Below are positions 25,056 to 34,333 of a stretch of 64,000 nt of DNA, one piece after another. The DNA comes from Thioclava arctica (GTDB lineage Bacteria; Pseudomonadota; Alphaproteobacteria; Rhodobacterales; Rhodobacteraceae). The notes under the pieces were generated by a model that worked only from the letters and a program-made list of their open reading frames with translations, did no database searches and was not told the DNA's origin. The DNA is taken from positions 76,338-140,337 of the forward strand of contig NZ_JBFRYC010000009.1 in assembly GCF_040892615.1 (NCBI RefSeq), written 5' to 3'. Position 1 is the first letter of the stretch, and each line of letters begins with the position of its first letter. The position numbers and the translations under genes are program-made.

Positions 25056-27377
25056 TTATTCGGCTGTCAACAAGGGTGGTTTCGCACCCGAGATCCGCTT
25101 TTTGCCAGGTTCTTCGACAGTGATCACAAGATCGTCGTCTTTGACGGAGACCTTGGCCAGGCCGCCCTTGGTCAGCTTGCCGAACAGCAATTCTTCTGCG
25201 AGCGGCTTTTTGATATGCTCTTGAATGACGCGGCCCAATGGGCGCGCGCCCATCTTGTCATCATAGCCCTTTTCGGCCAGCCAACTGGCGGCTTGCGGCG
25301 TCAGTTCAATATGCACATTGCGATCAATCAACTGGGCTTCAAGCTGCAGGACGAACTTGTCCACCACCTTCAAGATCACATCGCGCGACAGCGGTGCAAA
25401 GCTGACCACCGCATCCAGTCGGTTGCGGAATTCGGGCGTAAAGGTGCGCTCGATTGCGGCGGTATCCTCACCCTCGCGGCGGTCGCGGCCAAAGCCGATC
25501 GCAGCCTTCGCCATGTCCGAGGCCCCCGCATTCGAGGTCATGATCAAGATCACATTGCGGAAATCCACCGTGCGACCGTTATGGTCGGTGAGTTTGCCGT
25601 GATCCATCACTTGCAGCAGGATGTTATAGACATCCGGATGCGCCTTTTCCATTTCGTCGAGCAACAGCACGCAATGGGGATGTTGATCGACCCCATCCGT
25701 CAGCATCCCGCCCTGATCAAACCCGACATAGCCCGGAGGTGCGCCGATCAGGCGTGAGACGGCGTGTTTCTCCATGTATTCCGACATGTCGAACCGCAAG
25801 AGTTCCACGCCCAGACTGTCGGCCAACTGGTTGGCAACCTCGGTTTTGCCGACGCCCGTGGGGCCTGCAAACAGGTAGTTGCCAATCGGCTTTTCAGGCT
25901 CGCGCAGGCCAGCCCGCGCCAGTTTGATCGCCGAGGCCAACGTCTCAATCGCCTTGTCTTGGCCAAACACCACCCGTTTGAGCGTTTTCTCAAGATCGCG
26001 CAGCACTTCTGCATCGCTTTTGGTGACCGATTTCGCCGGGATTCGCGCAATTTTTGCGACCACGGCCTCGATCTCTTTCGGGCCGATGGTTTTGCGTTTT
26101 TTGCTTTCGGCCAGCAGGTGCTGGGCCGCGCCCGCCTCGTCGATCACGTCGATCGCCTTGTCGGGCAACTTTCGGTCATGGACATAACGCGCCGCCAATT
26201 CTACGGCCGTCTTGATCGCATCATTGGTGTAGCGGATATCGTGGTGCTTTTCGAAATAGGGCTTCAACCCCATCAGGATCTTGATGGAATCGGGCACCGA
26301 GGGCTCGTTCACGTCGATCTTCTGGAAGCGACGCGACAGCGCGCGGTCTTTTTCGAAATGTTGGCGGAACTCTTTATAGGTGGTGGAGCCCATCGTGCGC
26401 AGCTTGCCGCCCGCCAAAGCGGGTTTGAGCAAGTTGGAGGCATCCATCGCCCCGCCACTCGTGGCACCGGCACCGATCACGGTGTGGATCTCGTCGATGA
26501 ACAAGATTGCATCTTTGTGCTCTTCCAGCTCTTTGACGACAGCCTTCAGACGTTCCTCGAAATCCCCGCGATAGCGCGTGCCTGCCAGAAGCGCGCCCAT
26601 ATCCAGCGAATAGATCGTGGATTTCGACAAGATTTCCGGCGTTTCGCCGCGCGTGATCTTGAGCGCAAGCCCCTCGGCAATTGCGGTTTTACCCACGCCG
26701 GGATCGCCCACCAGAAGCGGGTTGTTCTTGCGGCGACGGCACAGCACCTGAATGCAACGCTCAACCTCTTGTTCGCGCCCGATCAGCGGGTCGACATCGC
26801 CCTTTTCGGATTTGACGTTGAGGTTGACGCAATACTTATCGAGCGCCGATTCCTTGGCCTCGCCGGGCTGCGCGGCCCCCTCGGCTTTTTGTTCTTCCTC
26901 GGCCCCCGTCACCGGGCGGGCCTCGCCAAATTCGGGGTCCTTGGCAACGCCATGGGCGATGAAATTCACCGCATCATAGCGCGTCATGTCCTGTTCTTGC
27001 AGGAAATAGGCGGCATTGCTTTCGCGTTCGGCAAAGATCGCGACCAGCACATTGGCCCCCGTCACTTCCGAGCGCCCCGAGGATTGCACATGGATCGCAG
27101 CGCGCTGAATTACGCGTTGGAAGGCGGCGGTGGGCACCGCTTCAGAGCCCTCAACCTCGGTTTCCAAGGTGGACAGTTCTTCGTCGATGAACTCCACCAA
27201 GGTCTGGCGCAATTCATCAATATCGACGGCACAGGCGGTCATCACGCGCGCGGCGTCAGGTTCGTCGATCAGCGCGAGCAAGAGATGCTCCAGCGTGGCC
27301 AATTCGTGGCGCCGGGTATTCGCCAGCGCAAGTGCGCCGTGAATCGCCTGTTCGAGCGTGTTGGAAAACGATGGCAT
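25056..27377 (-). CDS. clpA: ATP-dependent Clp protease ATP-binding subunit ClpA
   Basis: A 773-residue AAA+ unfoldase that feeds substrates to ClpP. Order: N-domain (about 1-145), first AAA+ module with GDPGVGKT, second with GPTGVGKT. I take the ATG at 27377 (PSFSNTLEQAIH), the family's normal start; the open frame runs 15 codons further but without support. Between the N-domain and the first module there is an acidic, Glu-rich linker. I did not find clpS in the 290 bp upstream, where it often stands in other bacteria. Confidence 0.96.
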   Translation of the reverse strand: MPSFSNTLEQAIHGALALANTRRHELATLEHLLLALIDEPDAARVMTACAVDIDELRQTLVEFIDEELSTLETEVEGSEAVPTAAFQRVIQRAAIHVQSSGRSEVTGANVLVAIFAERESNAAYFLQEQDMTRYDAVNFIAHGVAKDPEFGEARPVTGAEEEQKAEGAAQPGEAKESALDKYCVNLNVKSEKGDVDPLIGREQEVERCIQVLCRRRKNNPLLVGDPGVGKTAIAEGLALKITRGETPEILSKSTIYSLDMGALLAGTRYRGDFEERLKAVVKELEEHKDAILFIDEIHTVIGAGATSGGAMDASNLLKPALAGGKLRTMGSTTYKEFRQHFEKDRALSRRFQKIDVNEPSVPDSIKILMGLKPYFEKHHDIRYTNDAIKTAVELAARYVHDRKLPDKAIDVIDEAGAAQHLLAESKKRKTIGPKEIEAVVAKIARIPAKSVTKSDAEVLRDLEKTLKRVVFGQDKAIETLASAIKLARAGLREPEKPIGNYLFAGPTGVGKTEVANQLADSLGVELLRFDMSEYMEKHAVSRLIGAPPGYVGFDQGGMLTDGVDQHPHCVLLLDEMEKAHPDVYNILLQVMDHGKLTDHNGRTVDFRNVILIMTSNAGASDMAKAAIGFGRDRREGEDTAAIERTFTPEFRNRLDAVVSFAPLSRDVILKVVDKFVLQLEAQLIDRNVHIELTPQAASWLAEKGYDDKMGARPLGRVIQEHIKKPLAEELLFGKLTKGGLAKVSVKDDDLVITVEEPGKKRISGAKPPLLTAE

Positions 27378-27666
27378 GTTCTGCTCCTTATCCTGCGGAT
27401 GCGGCGCGGGCGAACCCTCCACTTATCCTGGCCTCATATAGTTAAAGTTCGGTGGATTTGGCCGCGCTTCAAGTCTTTTGTGCCCAAAAAACGCCATCGA
27501 TACGAAATGCGCTATAAAAACAGCCGCTTTCGCGCGGCGATGGTGCGCTGGCGCACGGAGCGTGCGCAATATCTTGGGGGTTTGTGGGTTACCCAGACGA
27601 AATGGGGGAGAGGCGGCTATGTTTCAAGAGCCATGCACAAACCTTGGGCGACTCGGCGTGCGCTTG
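27378..27666. other. Intergenic region upstream of clpA
   Basis: 289 bp between clpA and the HPP-CBS gene, both on the minus strand. It is A/T-richer than its surroundings near 27430-27530 (CATATAGTTAAAG; AAAAACGCC), and clpA's promoter must lie here. I could not fit a convincing sigma-32 or sigma-70 pair with normal spacing. No gene or repeat was recognised. Confidence 0.4.
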
Positions 27667-28917
27667 TTAGATTTCTGTTTGGCGCGGCTCGGGTTCGGGC
27701 GCTTGGGGTGGTGCCTCGTTTGGCTCGCTCGGGGCGGTGTCGATTGCGGGCGCGTCCCTGATAGCGTCGTCATGGGGCGCGGCGGGAGAGTGTTTGAGCA
27801 GCAGGGTCATGATGTCGGTGCGCGTCAGGATGCCTTTCAGATGGCCCGCTTCGGTGACAGGCACCACGCGGGCCTCGCGCCGTGCCAGCCGCTCAAGCAG
27901 GGTGCCCACGGGAGTATCGCCCTCGACGGTTTGCACTTCGGTGTGAAAGATCGCGCGCGCCTCGGCCTCGGGCGGGGCGGCGCGAAAGCGGAACGGGCGG
28001 CGCAGCAGGTCGAATTCCTTGAACAGCTCATCAAGCGCGTCATGCTGATCGACGAGGCCCAGATAATAGCCAAGGCTATCGACCACCGGCAACGTGTGCA
28101 CATTGAGGGTGGTCATCTTGCGCACGATCTCGCTTAGAGGCGCCTCGGGGGTCACGGTGACGGGGTTGTGCGTCATGATATCGCGCACCCGCGTGCCTGC
28201 CAGCAACGCCTCGGCCGCGCGGTGTTCAGCAGCCGCCATCAACCGCGCCAGATCGGCCGGGGCGAGGTTGGCGGAATGATTGAACTCGACAAGCAGATCG
28301 GCCAGGTCGCGCTGGCTCAGCGTGCGGGCAGGGCCACGCGTGCGCATGTTCTGATCTGAAGTCGACGAAAGCGGTCGGGTCGGGTAGGAAATGCCGAAGA
28401 GGCGATTGTAGATCATCGCGAAGACGATCAGCACCCCTGTCAGCGTGGCGATGGGAAAGATCGCAAACTCTAGTCCCAGATGACGCCCCGCCTCATGTTC
28501 GAGCACCACCAACAGCGCGATCCCCGCAGCAGGCGGATGCAACGCGCGCGCCGCCATCATTGTCGCAATCGCAGCCGCCACGGCCAGCCCGTCGGCATAG
28601 GGGGGCGGGATCATTTGCAACACCAAGATCGGCACCACGGCAGAAATCAGCATTCCCATCATCGAGGCCCAAGGCTGCGCAAGCGGCGAATTGGGCAGCA
28701 CGAATAATAGCACCGCCGTCGAGGCGAAGGACGACACCAGATAAATGCCCGCCTGACGCGAATGGGGCAGGGTATCGACGACGAAGGTCACAAGGAAAAT
28801 CGCAAGACCCGCGCCGATTGCGCCACGCAGAATATCAATCCCCGGTCGGCGCCCCATCGAGGGGCCGAAACGGCGGATTTGGCGGCGAATTTCTTGGGAT
28901 AAAACAGGGAGGGGCAT
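27667..28917 (-). CDS. HPP family membrane protein with two CBS domains
   Basis: A 416-residue protein. The N-terminal half is an HPP domain with about five hydrophobic helices and the family's name motif HPPAAG at residues 127-132. The C-terminal half has a CBS pair: the first begins RDIMTHNPVTV (about residue 245), the second lies around 325-385 (VEGDTPVGTL, GHLKGILTRTDIM). CBS pairs usually sense adenine nucleotides, so the channel-like HPP part may be energy-regulated; some HPP proteins carry nitrite, but substrate is unknown here. The last ~35 residues are Pro/Glu-rich. No good ribosome site is seen before the start, so a later ATG (28857) is possible. Confidence 0.85.
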   Translation of the reverse strand: MPLPVLSQEIRRQIRRFGPSMGRRPGIDILRGAIGAGLAIFLVTFVVDTLPHSRQAGIYLVSSFASTAVLLFVLPNSPLAQPWASMMGMLISAVVPILVLQMIPPPYADGLAVAAAIATMMAARALHPPAAGIALLVVLEHEAGRHLGLEFAIFPIATLTGVLIVFAMIYNRLFGISYPTRPLSSTSDQNMRTRGPARTLSQRDLADLLVEFNHSANLAPADLARLMAAAEHRAAEALLAGTRVRDIMTHNPVTVTPEAPLSEIVRKMTTLNVHTLPVVDSLGYYLGLVDQHDALDELFKEFDLLRRPFRFRAAPPEAEARAIFHTEVQTVEGDTPVGTLLERLARREARVVPVTEAGHLKGILTRTDIMTLLLKHSPAAPHDDAIRDAPAIDTAPSEPNEAPPQAPEPEPRQTEI

Positions 28918-29076
28918 GCGAACTGGACTTGTGAACGGGCGTGATACATATCGCCGCTACTGGCGTTGGATGCAAGCAGGGCGCGCAATTGGGCGCTGGG
29001 GAGGGCAAGGCGCTGGCGGCCTTGCTCTTGCGCGGGCTCAAGCCTACAGACGGGCCAGAAAAAACGGAGCGCAGCC

Positions 29077-30174
29077 ATGCAGATCACCAGACGCACCCTT
29101 ATGAAGATCGGCTCGGCCTCTGCGCTTGGCGCGATGCTGCCAACCATCGCGCGCGCGGGGTTTACGCCCAAACCCGATGGCTGGCGTCATTTTGAATTGC
29201 GCACCCGCGTCACGCTGCCTGCCAGCGAGACGGGCGCGCAGCTATGGCTGCCCGTGCCTTCGGTCAGCGCGGCGGATTGGATGAAGCCGGGCGCGATCAG
29301 CTGGACGGGAAATGCCGATAGCGCCAGCGTGCAGACCGACCCCATCAAGGGCGAAAGCTTTGTGCATGCGATCTGGAAGGGTGGCAACGAGGCGCACGTG
29401 CTGGAACTCAGCACGATCGCCGCGACGCAGAATCGCGCGGTGGACCTGTCCGCCCCCGGCAACGTTCCGGCGCTCAGCACGCAGGACCACGCGTGCTACA
29501 CCGCGCCGACGCATCTGATCCCGACCGATGGGTTGGTGAAACAGACCTCCGATCAGATCACCAAGGGCGCTACGTCTGATCTGGACCGCGCGCGCCGCAT
29601 CTACGAGTGGATCGTTGAGAATACCGTGCGCAACCCCAAGACGCCGGGTTGTGGCTTGGGCGATGTGGCCTCGATGCTGGCGATGGGCGATCTGAGCGGG
29701 AAATGCGCCGATCTCAACGCGCTGTATGTCGGGCTGGCGCGCGCGGCGGGGCTGCCGGCGCGCGATGTCTATGGCATCCGCGTAGCACCCTCGAAATTCG
29801 GCTATAAAAGCCTTGGCGCGAATTCCCCCGATATCAGCAAGGCGCAGCATTGCCGGGCCGAAGTGTTCCTCACGGGCTTTGGTTGGGTCGCGGTGGACCC
29901 CGCCGATGTGCGCAAGGTCATGTTGCAGGAGGGCGCGGGGCATCTGGCGCTTGATAACCCCAAGGTGGTCGATGTGCGGCGCGCGCTGTTCGGGTCGTGG
30001 GAGGGCAACTGGGTCGCTTATAACTACGCCCATGACGTGACGCTGCCGGGCTCACGCAATCCGATGCTGCCCTATATGATGTATCCGCAGGCTGAAATTG
30101 ACGGAAAACGCCAAGATTCGCTGGATCCCGAGACGTTCGTCTACCAGATCACCGCGCACGAACTAAGCGCCTGA
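29077..30174 (+). CDS. Transglutaminase-like domain protein with Tat signal
   Basis: A 365-residue exported protein. The N-terminus QITRRTLMKIGSASALGAM is a twin-arginine signal (T-R-R-T-L-M-K). The catalytic triad of the transglutaminase/cysteine-protease fold can be read as Cys210 (SGKCADLNALY), His258 (QHCRAEVFL) and Asp274 (VAVDPAD). The ATG at 29077 has GGAGCG before it; the frame continues upstream to a TTG at 28966 without support. Such bacterial proteins are mostly peptidases or amidases of the periplasm, not cross-linkers. The target is unknown and the neighbours give no hint. Confidence 0.88.
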   Translation: MQITRRTLMKIGSASALGAMLPTIARAGFTPKPDGWRHFELRTRVTLPASETGAQLWLPVPSVSAADWMKPGAISWTGNADSASVQTDPIKGESFVHAIWKGGNEAHVLELSTIAATQNRAVDLSAPGNVPALSTQDHACYTAPTHLIPTDGLVKQTSDQITKGATSDLDRARRIYEWIVENTVRNPKTPGCGLGDVASMLAMGDLSGKCADLNALYVGLARAAGLPARDVYGIRVAPSKFGYKSLGANSPDISKAQHCRAEVFLTGFGWVAVDPADVRKVMLQEGAGHLALDNPKVVDVRRALFGSWEGNWVAYNYAHDVTLPGSRNPMLPYMMYPQAEIDGKRQDSLDPETFVYQITAHELSA

Positions 30175-30219
30175 TCTGATCGCAGGATGATCTGACGGCT
30201 TGGGCGTGTCGCCCGAGCC

Positions 30220-30990
30220 TTAGAACCGGTCCTTGCGCGCGCGCGCCTCGGTAAAGGCCTCAAGCGCGGTGCCGTTGGCGGGCAAGCCAAGAGCCGCGCG
30301 CAGTTTCGGGTCATCGCCGCGCAGGAACGGGTTGGTGACTTTCTCAAGACCCAATTCGACGGGCAGGGTAGGGCGCATCTGGGCGCGGGTCTCGCGCACC
30401 TCGGCCATGCGCGCCAGCAGGTTGGGATTGTTGGGCTCAAGACTAAGGGCAAAGCGGCCGTTCGCCTCGGTATATTCATGCCCCGAGCAGACCAGCGTCT
30501 CATCGGGCAGCGCGCAAAAGCGCTGCAAGGTCTCAAACATCTGTGCCGCCGAGCCTTCAAACAGCCGCCCACAGCCCCAGCTCATTAGGCTATCACCCGA
30601 AAACAGCAGCCCCGCCTCGGGGAAGTAATAGGCGAGATGGCCAACGGTGTGACCGGGCGCATCCATCACCTCGACCTTTTCCATTCCGATCGGGATCATT
30701 TCGCCGGGTTGCAGCGCTTGGGCCAGTCGCGGCAGGCGATGGGCATCGGCGGCAGCCCCAAGAACCTTCGCCCCGGTGGCCCCTGCGAGGGCCTGCACAC
30801 CATCAATGTGATCGGCGTGATGATGCGTGAGCAAAATCAGATTTGCCTTCCAGCCACGCTCCGTCAGCGCCTTGAGGACCGGCGGGGCCTCGGGGACGTC
30901 GATCACGGTTGTGGTATCGGTCGCGGCCTCATGCACGATATAGGCGTAGTTATCGGCGAGACAGGGCACGATGAGCAATTCGACGGACAT
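30220..30990 (-). CDS. gloB: Hydroxyacylglutathione hydrolase (glyoxalase II)
   Basis: A 256-residue metallo-beta-lactamase-fold enzyme that hydrolyses S-lactoylglutathione to lactate and glutathione, the second step of methylglyoxal removal. The dinuclear metal motif THHHADH is at residues 55-61 (His56, His58, Asp60, His61), with further ligands in DAPGHTVGH and CSGHEYT, and the C-terminal glutathione-binding region (NPFLRGDDPKLR) is complete. It diverges from the methyltransferase gene, 62 bp apart. Confidence 0.95.
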   Translation of the reverse strand: MSVELLIVPCLADNYAYIVHEAATDTTTVIDVPEAPPVLKALTERGWKANLILLTHHHADHIDGVQALAGATGAKVLGAAADAHRLPRLAQALQPGEMIPIGMEKVEVMDAPGHTVGHLAYYFPEAGLLFSGDSLMSWGCGRLFEGSAAQMFETLQRFCALPDETLVCSGHEYTEANGRFALSLEPNNPNLLARMAEVRETRAQMRPTLPVELGLEKVTNPFLRGDDPKLRAALGLPANGTALEAFTEARARKDRF

Positions 30991-31052
30991 GGCGTTTTCT
31001 ACCGCTTTGAGTATCTTGTAACATAGCTAAGCCAAAGGAGGACCGACACGCA

Positions 31053-31811
31053 ATGCATCTCGACGTGCTCGACCTGCGGAATTTCTATTACCGGACGCAG
31101 CTTGGACGCGCTGCCCAACGCGCGATCCGCGACAAGGTGCTGACGATGTGGCCTGCCACCGGCCCTGCCATGGGCGGGCAGACGGTGGCGGGATACGGGT
31201 TTGCCGCACCGCTGCTGCGTCCCTATCTGGAACCCGCGCGCCGGGTGATTGCGCTGATGCCTGCGGCGCAGGGCGTGATGCCTTGGCCTGCGGGGCAGCC
31301 CAATGTGTCGGTGCTGTGCGAAGAAACCCGCTGGCCGATCGAAACCGGGCGGGTGGATCGGCTGATCGTGATGCATGGGCTGGAAACCTCGGATAATACC
31401 GAGGCGTTGATGGCGGAATGCTGGCGCGTGCTGGGGCCGGGGGGGCGCGCGCTGTTTATCGCGCCCAATCGTGCCGGGCTTTGGGCCCCAAGCGAATCGA
31501 CGCCCTTCGGCTTTGGCAAACCGTTCACCGCAGGTCAGCTTGATCAATTGGCGCGCCGCTCGGGTTTCGTGCCAGAGCGCCAAACGGCAGCGCTTTATAT
31601 TCCGCCCAGCCATCGCCGGTTCTGGCTGCGCTCGGCGGCGATGTGGGAGCGGGTGGGCACCAAAGTGTCAGGCGTGCTGGCGGCGGGGGTGATCGTGCTT
31701 GAGGTCTCCAAGCAGGTCCATGCGCGCCATGATAGCGGCTTGGGCGCGCGCGTGCGCCGCCCGCTGTCGATTTTGGAGGGCGCGGTAAAGCCGGTCTCCA
31801 AGCCGATTTAA
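31053..31811 (+). CDS. SAM-dependent methyltransferase domain protein
   Basis: A 252-residue protein with the C-terminal half of a class I methyltransferase fold that is easy to see: DRLIVMHGLETSDNTEALMAE followed by CWRVLGPGGRALFIAPN, which is the strand-4/strand-5 region. The N-terminal SAM-binding glycine loop is divergent (VAGYGFAAPLLRPYL). The N-terminus LDLRNFYYRTQLGRAAQR is typical of a family common in Rhodobacterales next to gloB. GGAGG lies 10 bp before the ATG. The substrate is unknown. Confidence 0.8.
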   Translation: MHLDVLDLRNFYYRTQLGRAAQRAIRDKVLTMWPATGPAMGGQTVAGYGFAAPLLRPYLEPARRVIALMPAAQGVMPWPAGQPNVSVLCEETRWPIETGRVDRLIVMHGLETSDNTEALMAECWRVLGPGGRALFIAPNRAGLWAPSESTPFGFGKPFTAGQLDQLARRSGFVPERQTAALYIPPSHRRFWLRSAAMWERVGTKVSGVLAAGVIVLEVSKQVHARHDSGLGARVRRPLSILEGAVKPVSKPI

Positions 31812-32221
31812 GCGCGCTTCGCCGGGGGGCTTGTCATGGTGAAATGGTGGGGCATATGAAAACGCCCCGCGACGTGCACAAGACCTCACGCCTGCAATCG
31901 GGTCCGATCCCGGCGATTTTCCCGGCGATAGCGGGGGTGAATCACCCTGGCGAGAAGATCTGCTGCGGATTCGGTCAAACCGTGTAATTCTTTGTGTTAG
32001 CGCCGTCATTTGAACCCACGCACTGTCACCTTATCGCGACGAAGGGCAAAATGCGGTCTTTCGCTCACATTCTGGTGTTCAAGATGGTTGCGAGGGGGGA
32101 ATTGCTCTGCTACTCACCTCTCCGATATGTGGCACAAAAGACGAGTTTCTTGTGCCGGGGGAGACCTCCCGCCGGGCCCGTTGGGCGCGGAACGGGGGCA
32201 ACAAGCATCGGAAGGGTGGAC
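31812..32221 (+). promoter_or_regulatory. Intergenic region and leader of the atp operon
   Basis: 410 bp without a recognised gene; it must hold the atp promoter. The part from 31970 to 32110 is A/T-richer. TTTGAACCC near 32008 is a possible -35, but no convincing -10 follows at 17 bp. An imperfect hairpin, GGCACAA at 32131-32137 and TTGTGCC at 32150-32156, would form in the leader about 65 bases before atpH. Rep-like GC runs (GGGGGAGACCTCCC) follow it. Confidence 0.4.
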
Positions 32222-32782
32222 GTGTCCGAACCAGCTTCGATTTCCGCAAGCATCGCGGGGCGCTACGCGATTGCAATTTTTGAACTCTCGCGTGAGGCGA
32301 AAGGCATCAAAGCCCTTGAGGGTGATGTCGCGGCTTTGCGTGAGGCGCTCGCAAGCTCTGCTGATCTGCGCGATGTGGCCGTTTCACCGGTCTATACGCG
32401 CGATGAGCAGATGAATGCCGTCGCAGCGCTGGCAAGCAAGATGGGCTTGTCCAGTGCCATGAGCAACGGGCTGCAACTGATGGCGGCCAAGCGTCGCCTG
32501 TTCACATTGCCCCATTTGCTGAGCGCGTTGAGCAATCTGATCGCTGAAGAAAAAGGCGAAGTAACGGCCGAGGTCACCTCGGCTTCGGAACTTTCTGCTG
32601 CACAAGCCAAGAAACTGGCTGAAACGCTGAAAAAGCAAACGGGTAAAACCGTTAAACTGGACACCGCTGTCGATGAAAGCCTCATCGGTGGTATGATTGT
32701 AAAATTGGGTTCGCGCATGATCGACACGTCGATCCGCGCAAAGCTCGCTACTCTCAAGAACGCCATGAAAGAGGTCGGATAA
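32222..32782 (+). CDS. atpH: F0F1 ATP synthase subunit delta
   Basis: The stator subunit that ties the top of F1 to the b subunits, 186 residues. The GTG at 32222 follows GGAAGGGTGG and gives the usual N-terminus (SEPASISASIAGRYAIAIFEL); the open frame extends far upstream to 31994 but that part is not family-like. The C-terminal signature GGMIVKLGSRMIDTSIRAKL is intact. It is the first gene of atpHAGDC; as usual in alphaproteobacteria, the F0 genes are not here. Confidence 0.95.
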   Translation: MSEPASISASIAGRYAIAIFELSREAKGIKALEGDVAALREALASSADLRDVAVSPVYTRDEQMNAVAALASKMGLSSAMSNGLQLMAAKRRLFTLPHLLSALSNLIAEEKGEVTAEVTSASELSAAQAKKLAETLKKQTGKTVKLDTAVDESLIGGMIVKLGSRMIDTSIRAKLATLKNAMKEVG

Positions 32783-34312
32783 ATGGGCATCCAAGCAGCT
32801 GAGATTTCTGCGATCCTCAAGGACCAGATCAAGAATTTCGGGCAAGACGCCCAAGTGGCCGAAGTCGGTCGTGTGCTGTCGGTTGGTGACGGTATTGCGC
32901 GCGTCTACGGTCTCGATAACGTACAGGCCGGTGAAATGGTCGAATTCCCCGGTGGTATCCGTGGGATGGCGCTGAACCTCGAATCCGACAATGTCGGCGT
33001 CGTGATCTTCGGCTCTGACCAAGACATCAAAGAAGGCGATGTGGTTAAACGCACGAACTCGATCGTGGACGTGCCGGTTGGCAAAGGTCTGCTGGGTCGC
33101 GTCGTGGACGGTCTGGGCAATGCAATCGACGGCAAAGGCGCCATTGAGAGCACCGAGCGCCGTGTGGCCGACGTCAAAGCACCGGGCATCATCCCGCGGA
33201 AATCGGTTCACGAACCGATGGCAACCGGCCTGAAATCGGTCGACGCCATGATCCCGATCGGGCGTGGCCAGCGCGAATTGATCATCGGTGACCGTCAGAC
33301 CGGTAAAACCGCGATCGCGCTCGATACGATCCTGAACCAGAAATCGTATAACGACGCCTCGCCCGACAATAAGATGCATTGCTTCTATGTCGCGATCGGT
33401 CAGAAACGCTCGACCGTGGCGCAGCTTGTTAAAAAGCTCGAAGAAACCGGTGCGATCGAATATACCACGATCATCGCCGCAACCGCATCCGACCCCGCGC
33501 CGATGCAATATCTCGCGCCCTATACCGCGACTGCGATGGCGGAATATTTCCGCGATAACGGCATGCACGCGTTGATCATCTATGACGATCTGTCCAAGCA
33601 GGCCGTGGCCTATCGCCAAATGTCGCTCTTGCTGCGTCGCCCGCCGGGCCGCGAAGCTTATCCGGGCGATGTGTTCTATCTGCACTCTCGCCTGCTGGAG
33701 CGTTCGGCCAAGCTGAACGAAGATTTCGGCTCGGGCTCGCTGACCGCGCTTCCGATCATCGAAACTCAGGGCGGCGACGTGTCGGCGTTTATTCCGACCA
33801 ACGTGATCTCGATCACCGACGGTCAGATCTTCCTCGAAACCGAGCTGTTCTACCAAGGGATCCGTCCCGCCGTGAACACCGGTCTGTCGGTGTCGCGCGT
33901 TGGCTCTTCGGCGCAGACCAACTCGATGAAAACAGTGGCGGGTCCGGTGAAACTGGAACTGGCTCAGTATCGCGAGATGGCGGCGTTTGCACAGTTTGGC
34001 TCGGATCTGGATGCGGCAACGCAAAAGCTTCTGAACCGGGGCGCACGCCTGACCGAGATGATGAAGCAGCCGCAATATTCGCCGCTGACCAATGCCGAGA
34101 TCGTGTCTGTGATCTTTGCAAGCACGAACGGGTTCCTCGATTCGATCCCGGTCGCACAGGTTGGCCGTTTTGAGCAGGGCTTGCTGGATTATCTGCGCAA
34201 TTCGCGCAAAGACATCCTCGACTGGCTCACCCAGGAAGATCCCAAGATCAAGGGTGACGCAGCTGACAAGCTGAAAGCCGCCATTGACGAATTCGCCAAG
34301 ACCTTCGCGTGA
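32783..34312 (+). CDS. atpA: F0F1 ATP synthase subunit alpha
   Basis: A 509-residue regulatory, nucleotide-binding subunit of F1. The P-loop GDRQTGKTAIA and the family signature PAVNTGLSVSRVGSSAQ are present, as is the start GIQAAEISAILKDQI. It begins immediately after the atpH stop (zero spacing) and is followed after 21 bp by atpG. Codon use is even and strongly biased, as expected of a highly expressed gene. Confidence 0.98.
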   Translation: MGIQAAEISAILKDQIKNFGQDAQVAEVGRVLSVGDGIARVYGLDNVQAGEMVEFPGGIRGMALNLESDNVGVVIFGSDQDIKEGDVVKRTNSIVDVPVGKGLLGRVVDGLGNAIDGKGAIESTERRVADVKAPGIIPRKSVHEPMATGLKSVDAMIPIGRGQRELIIGDRQTGKTAIALDTILNQKSYNDASPDNKMHCFYVAIGQKRSTVAQLVKKLEETGAIEYTTIIAATASDPAPMQYLAPYTATAMAEYFRDNGMHALIIYDDLSKQAVAYRQMSLLLRRPPGREAYPGDVFYLHSRLLERSAKLNEDFGSGSLTALPIIETQGGDVSAFIPTNVISITDGQIFLETELFYQGIRPAVNTGLSVSRVGSSAQTNSMKTVAGPVKLELAQYREMAAFAQFGSDLDAATQKLLNRGARLTEMMKQPQYSPLTNAEIVSVIFASTNGFLDSIPVAQVGRFEQGLLDYLRNSRKDILDWLTQEDPKIKGDAADKLKAAIDEFAKTFA

Positions 34313-34333
34313 TTGGCCTGAAAGGACAGGGAT

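Noticed and set aside
25764..27761. Plus-strand 665-codon frame opposite clpA.
   Set aside because: Antisense shadow; Phe/Gly/His-rich product without domain.
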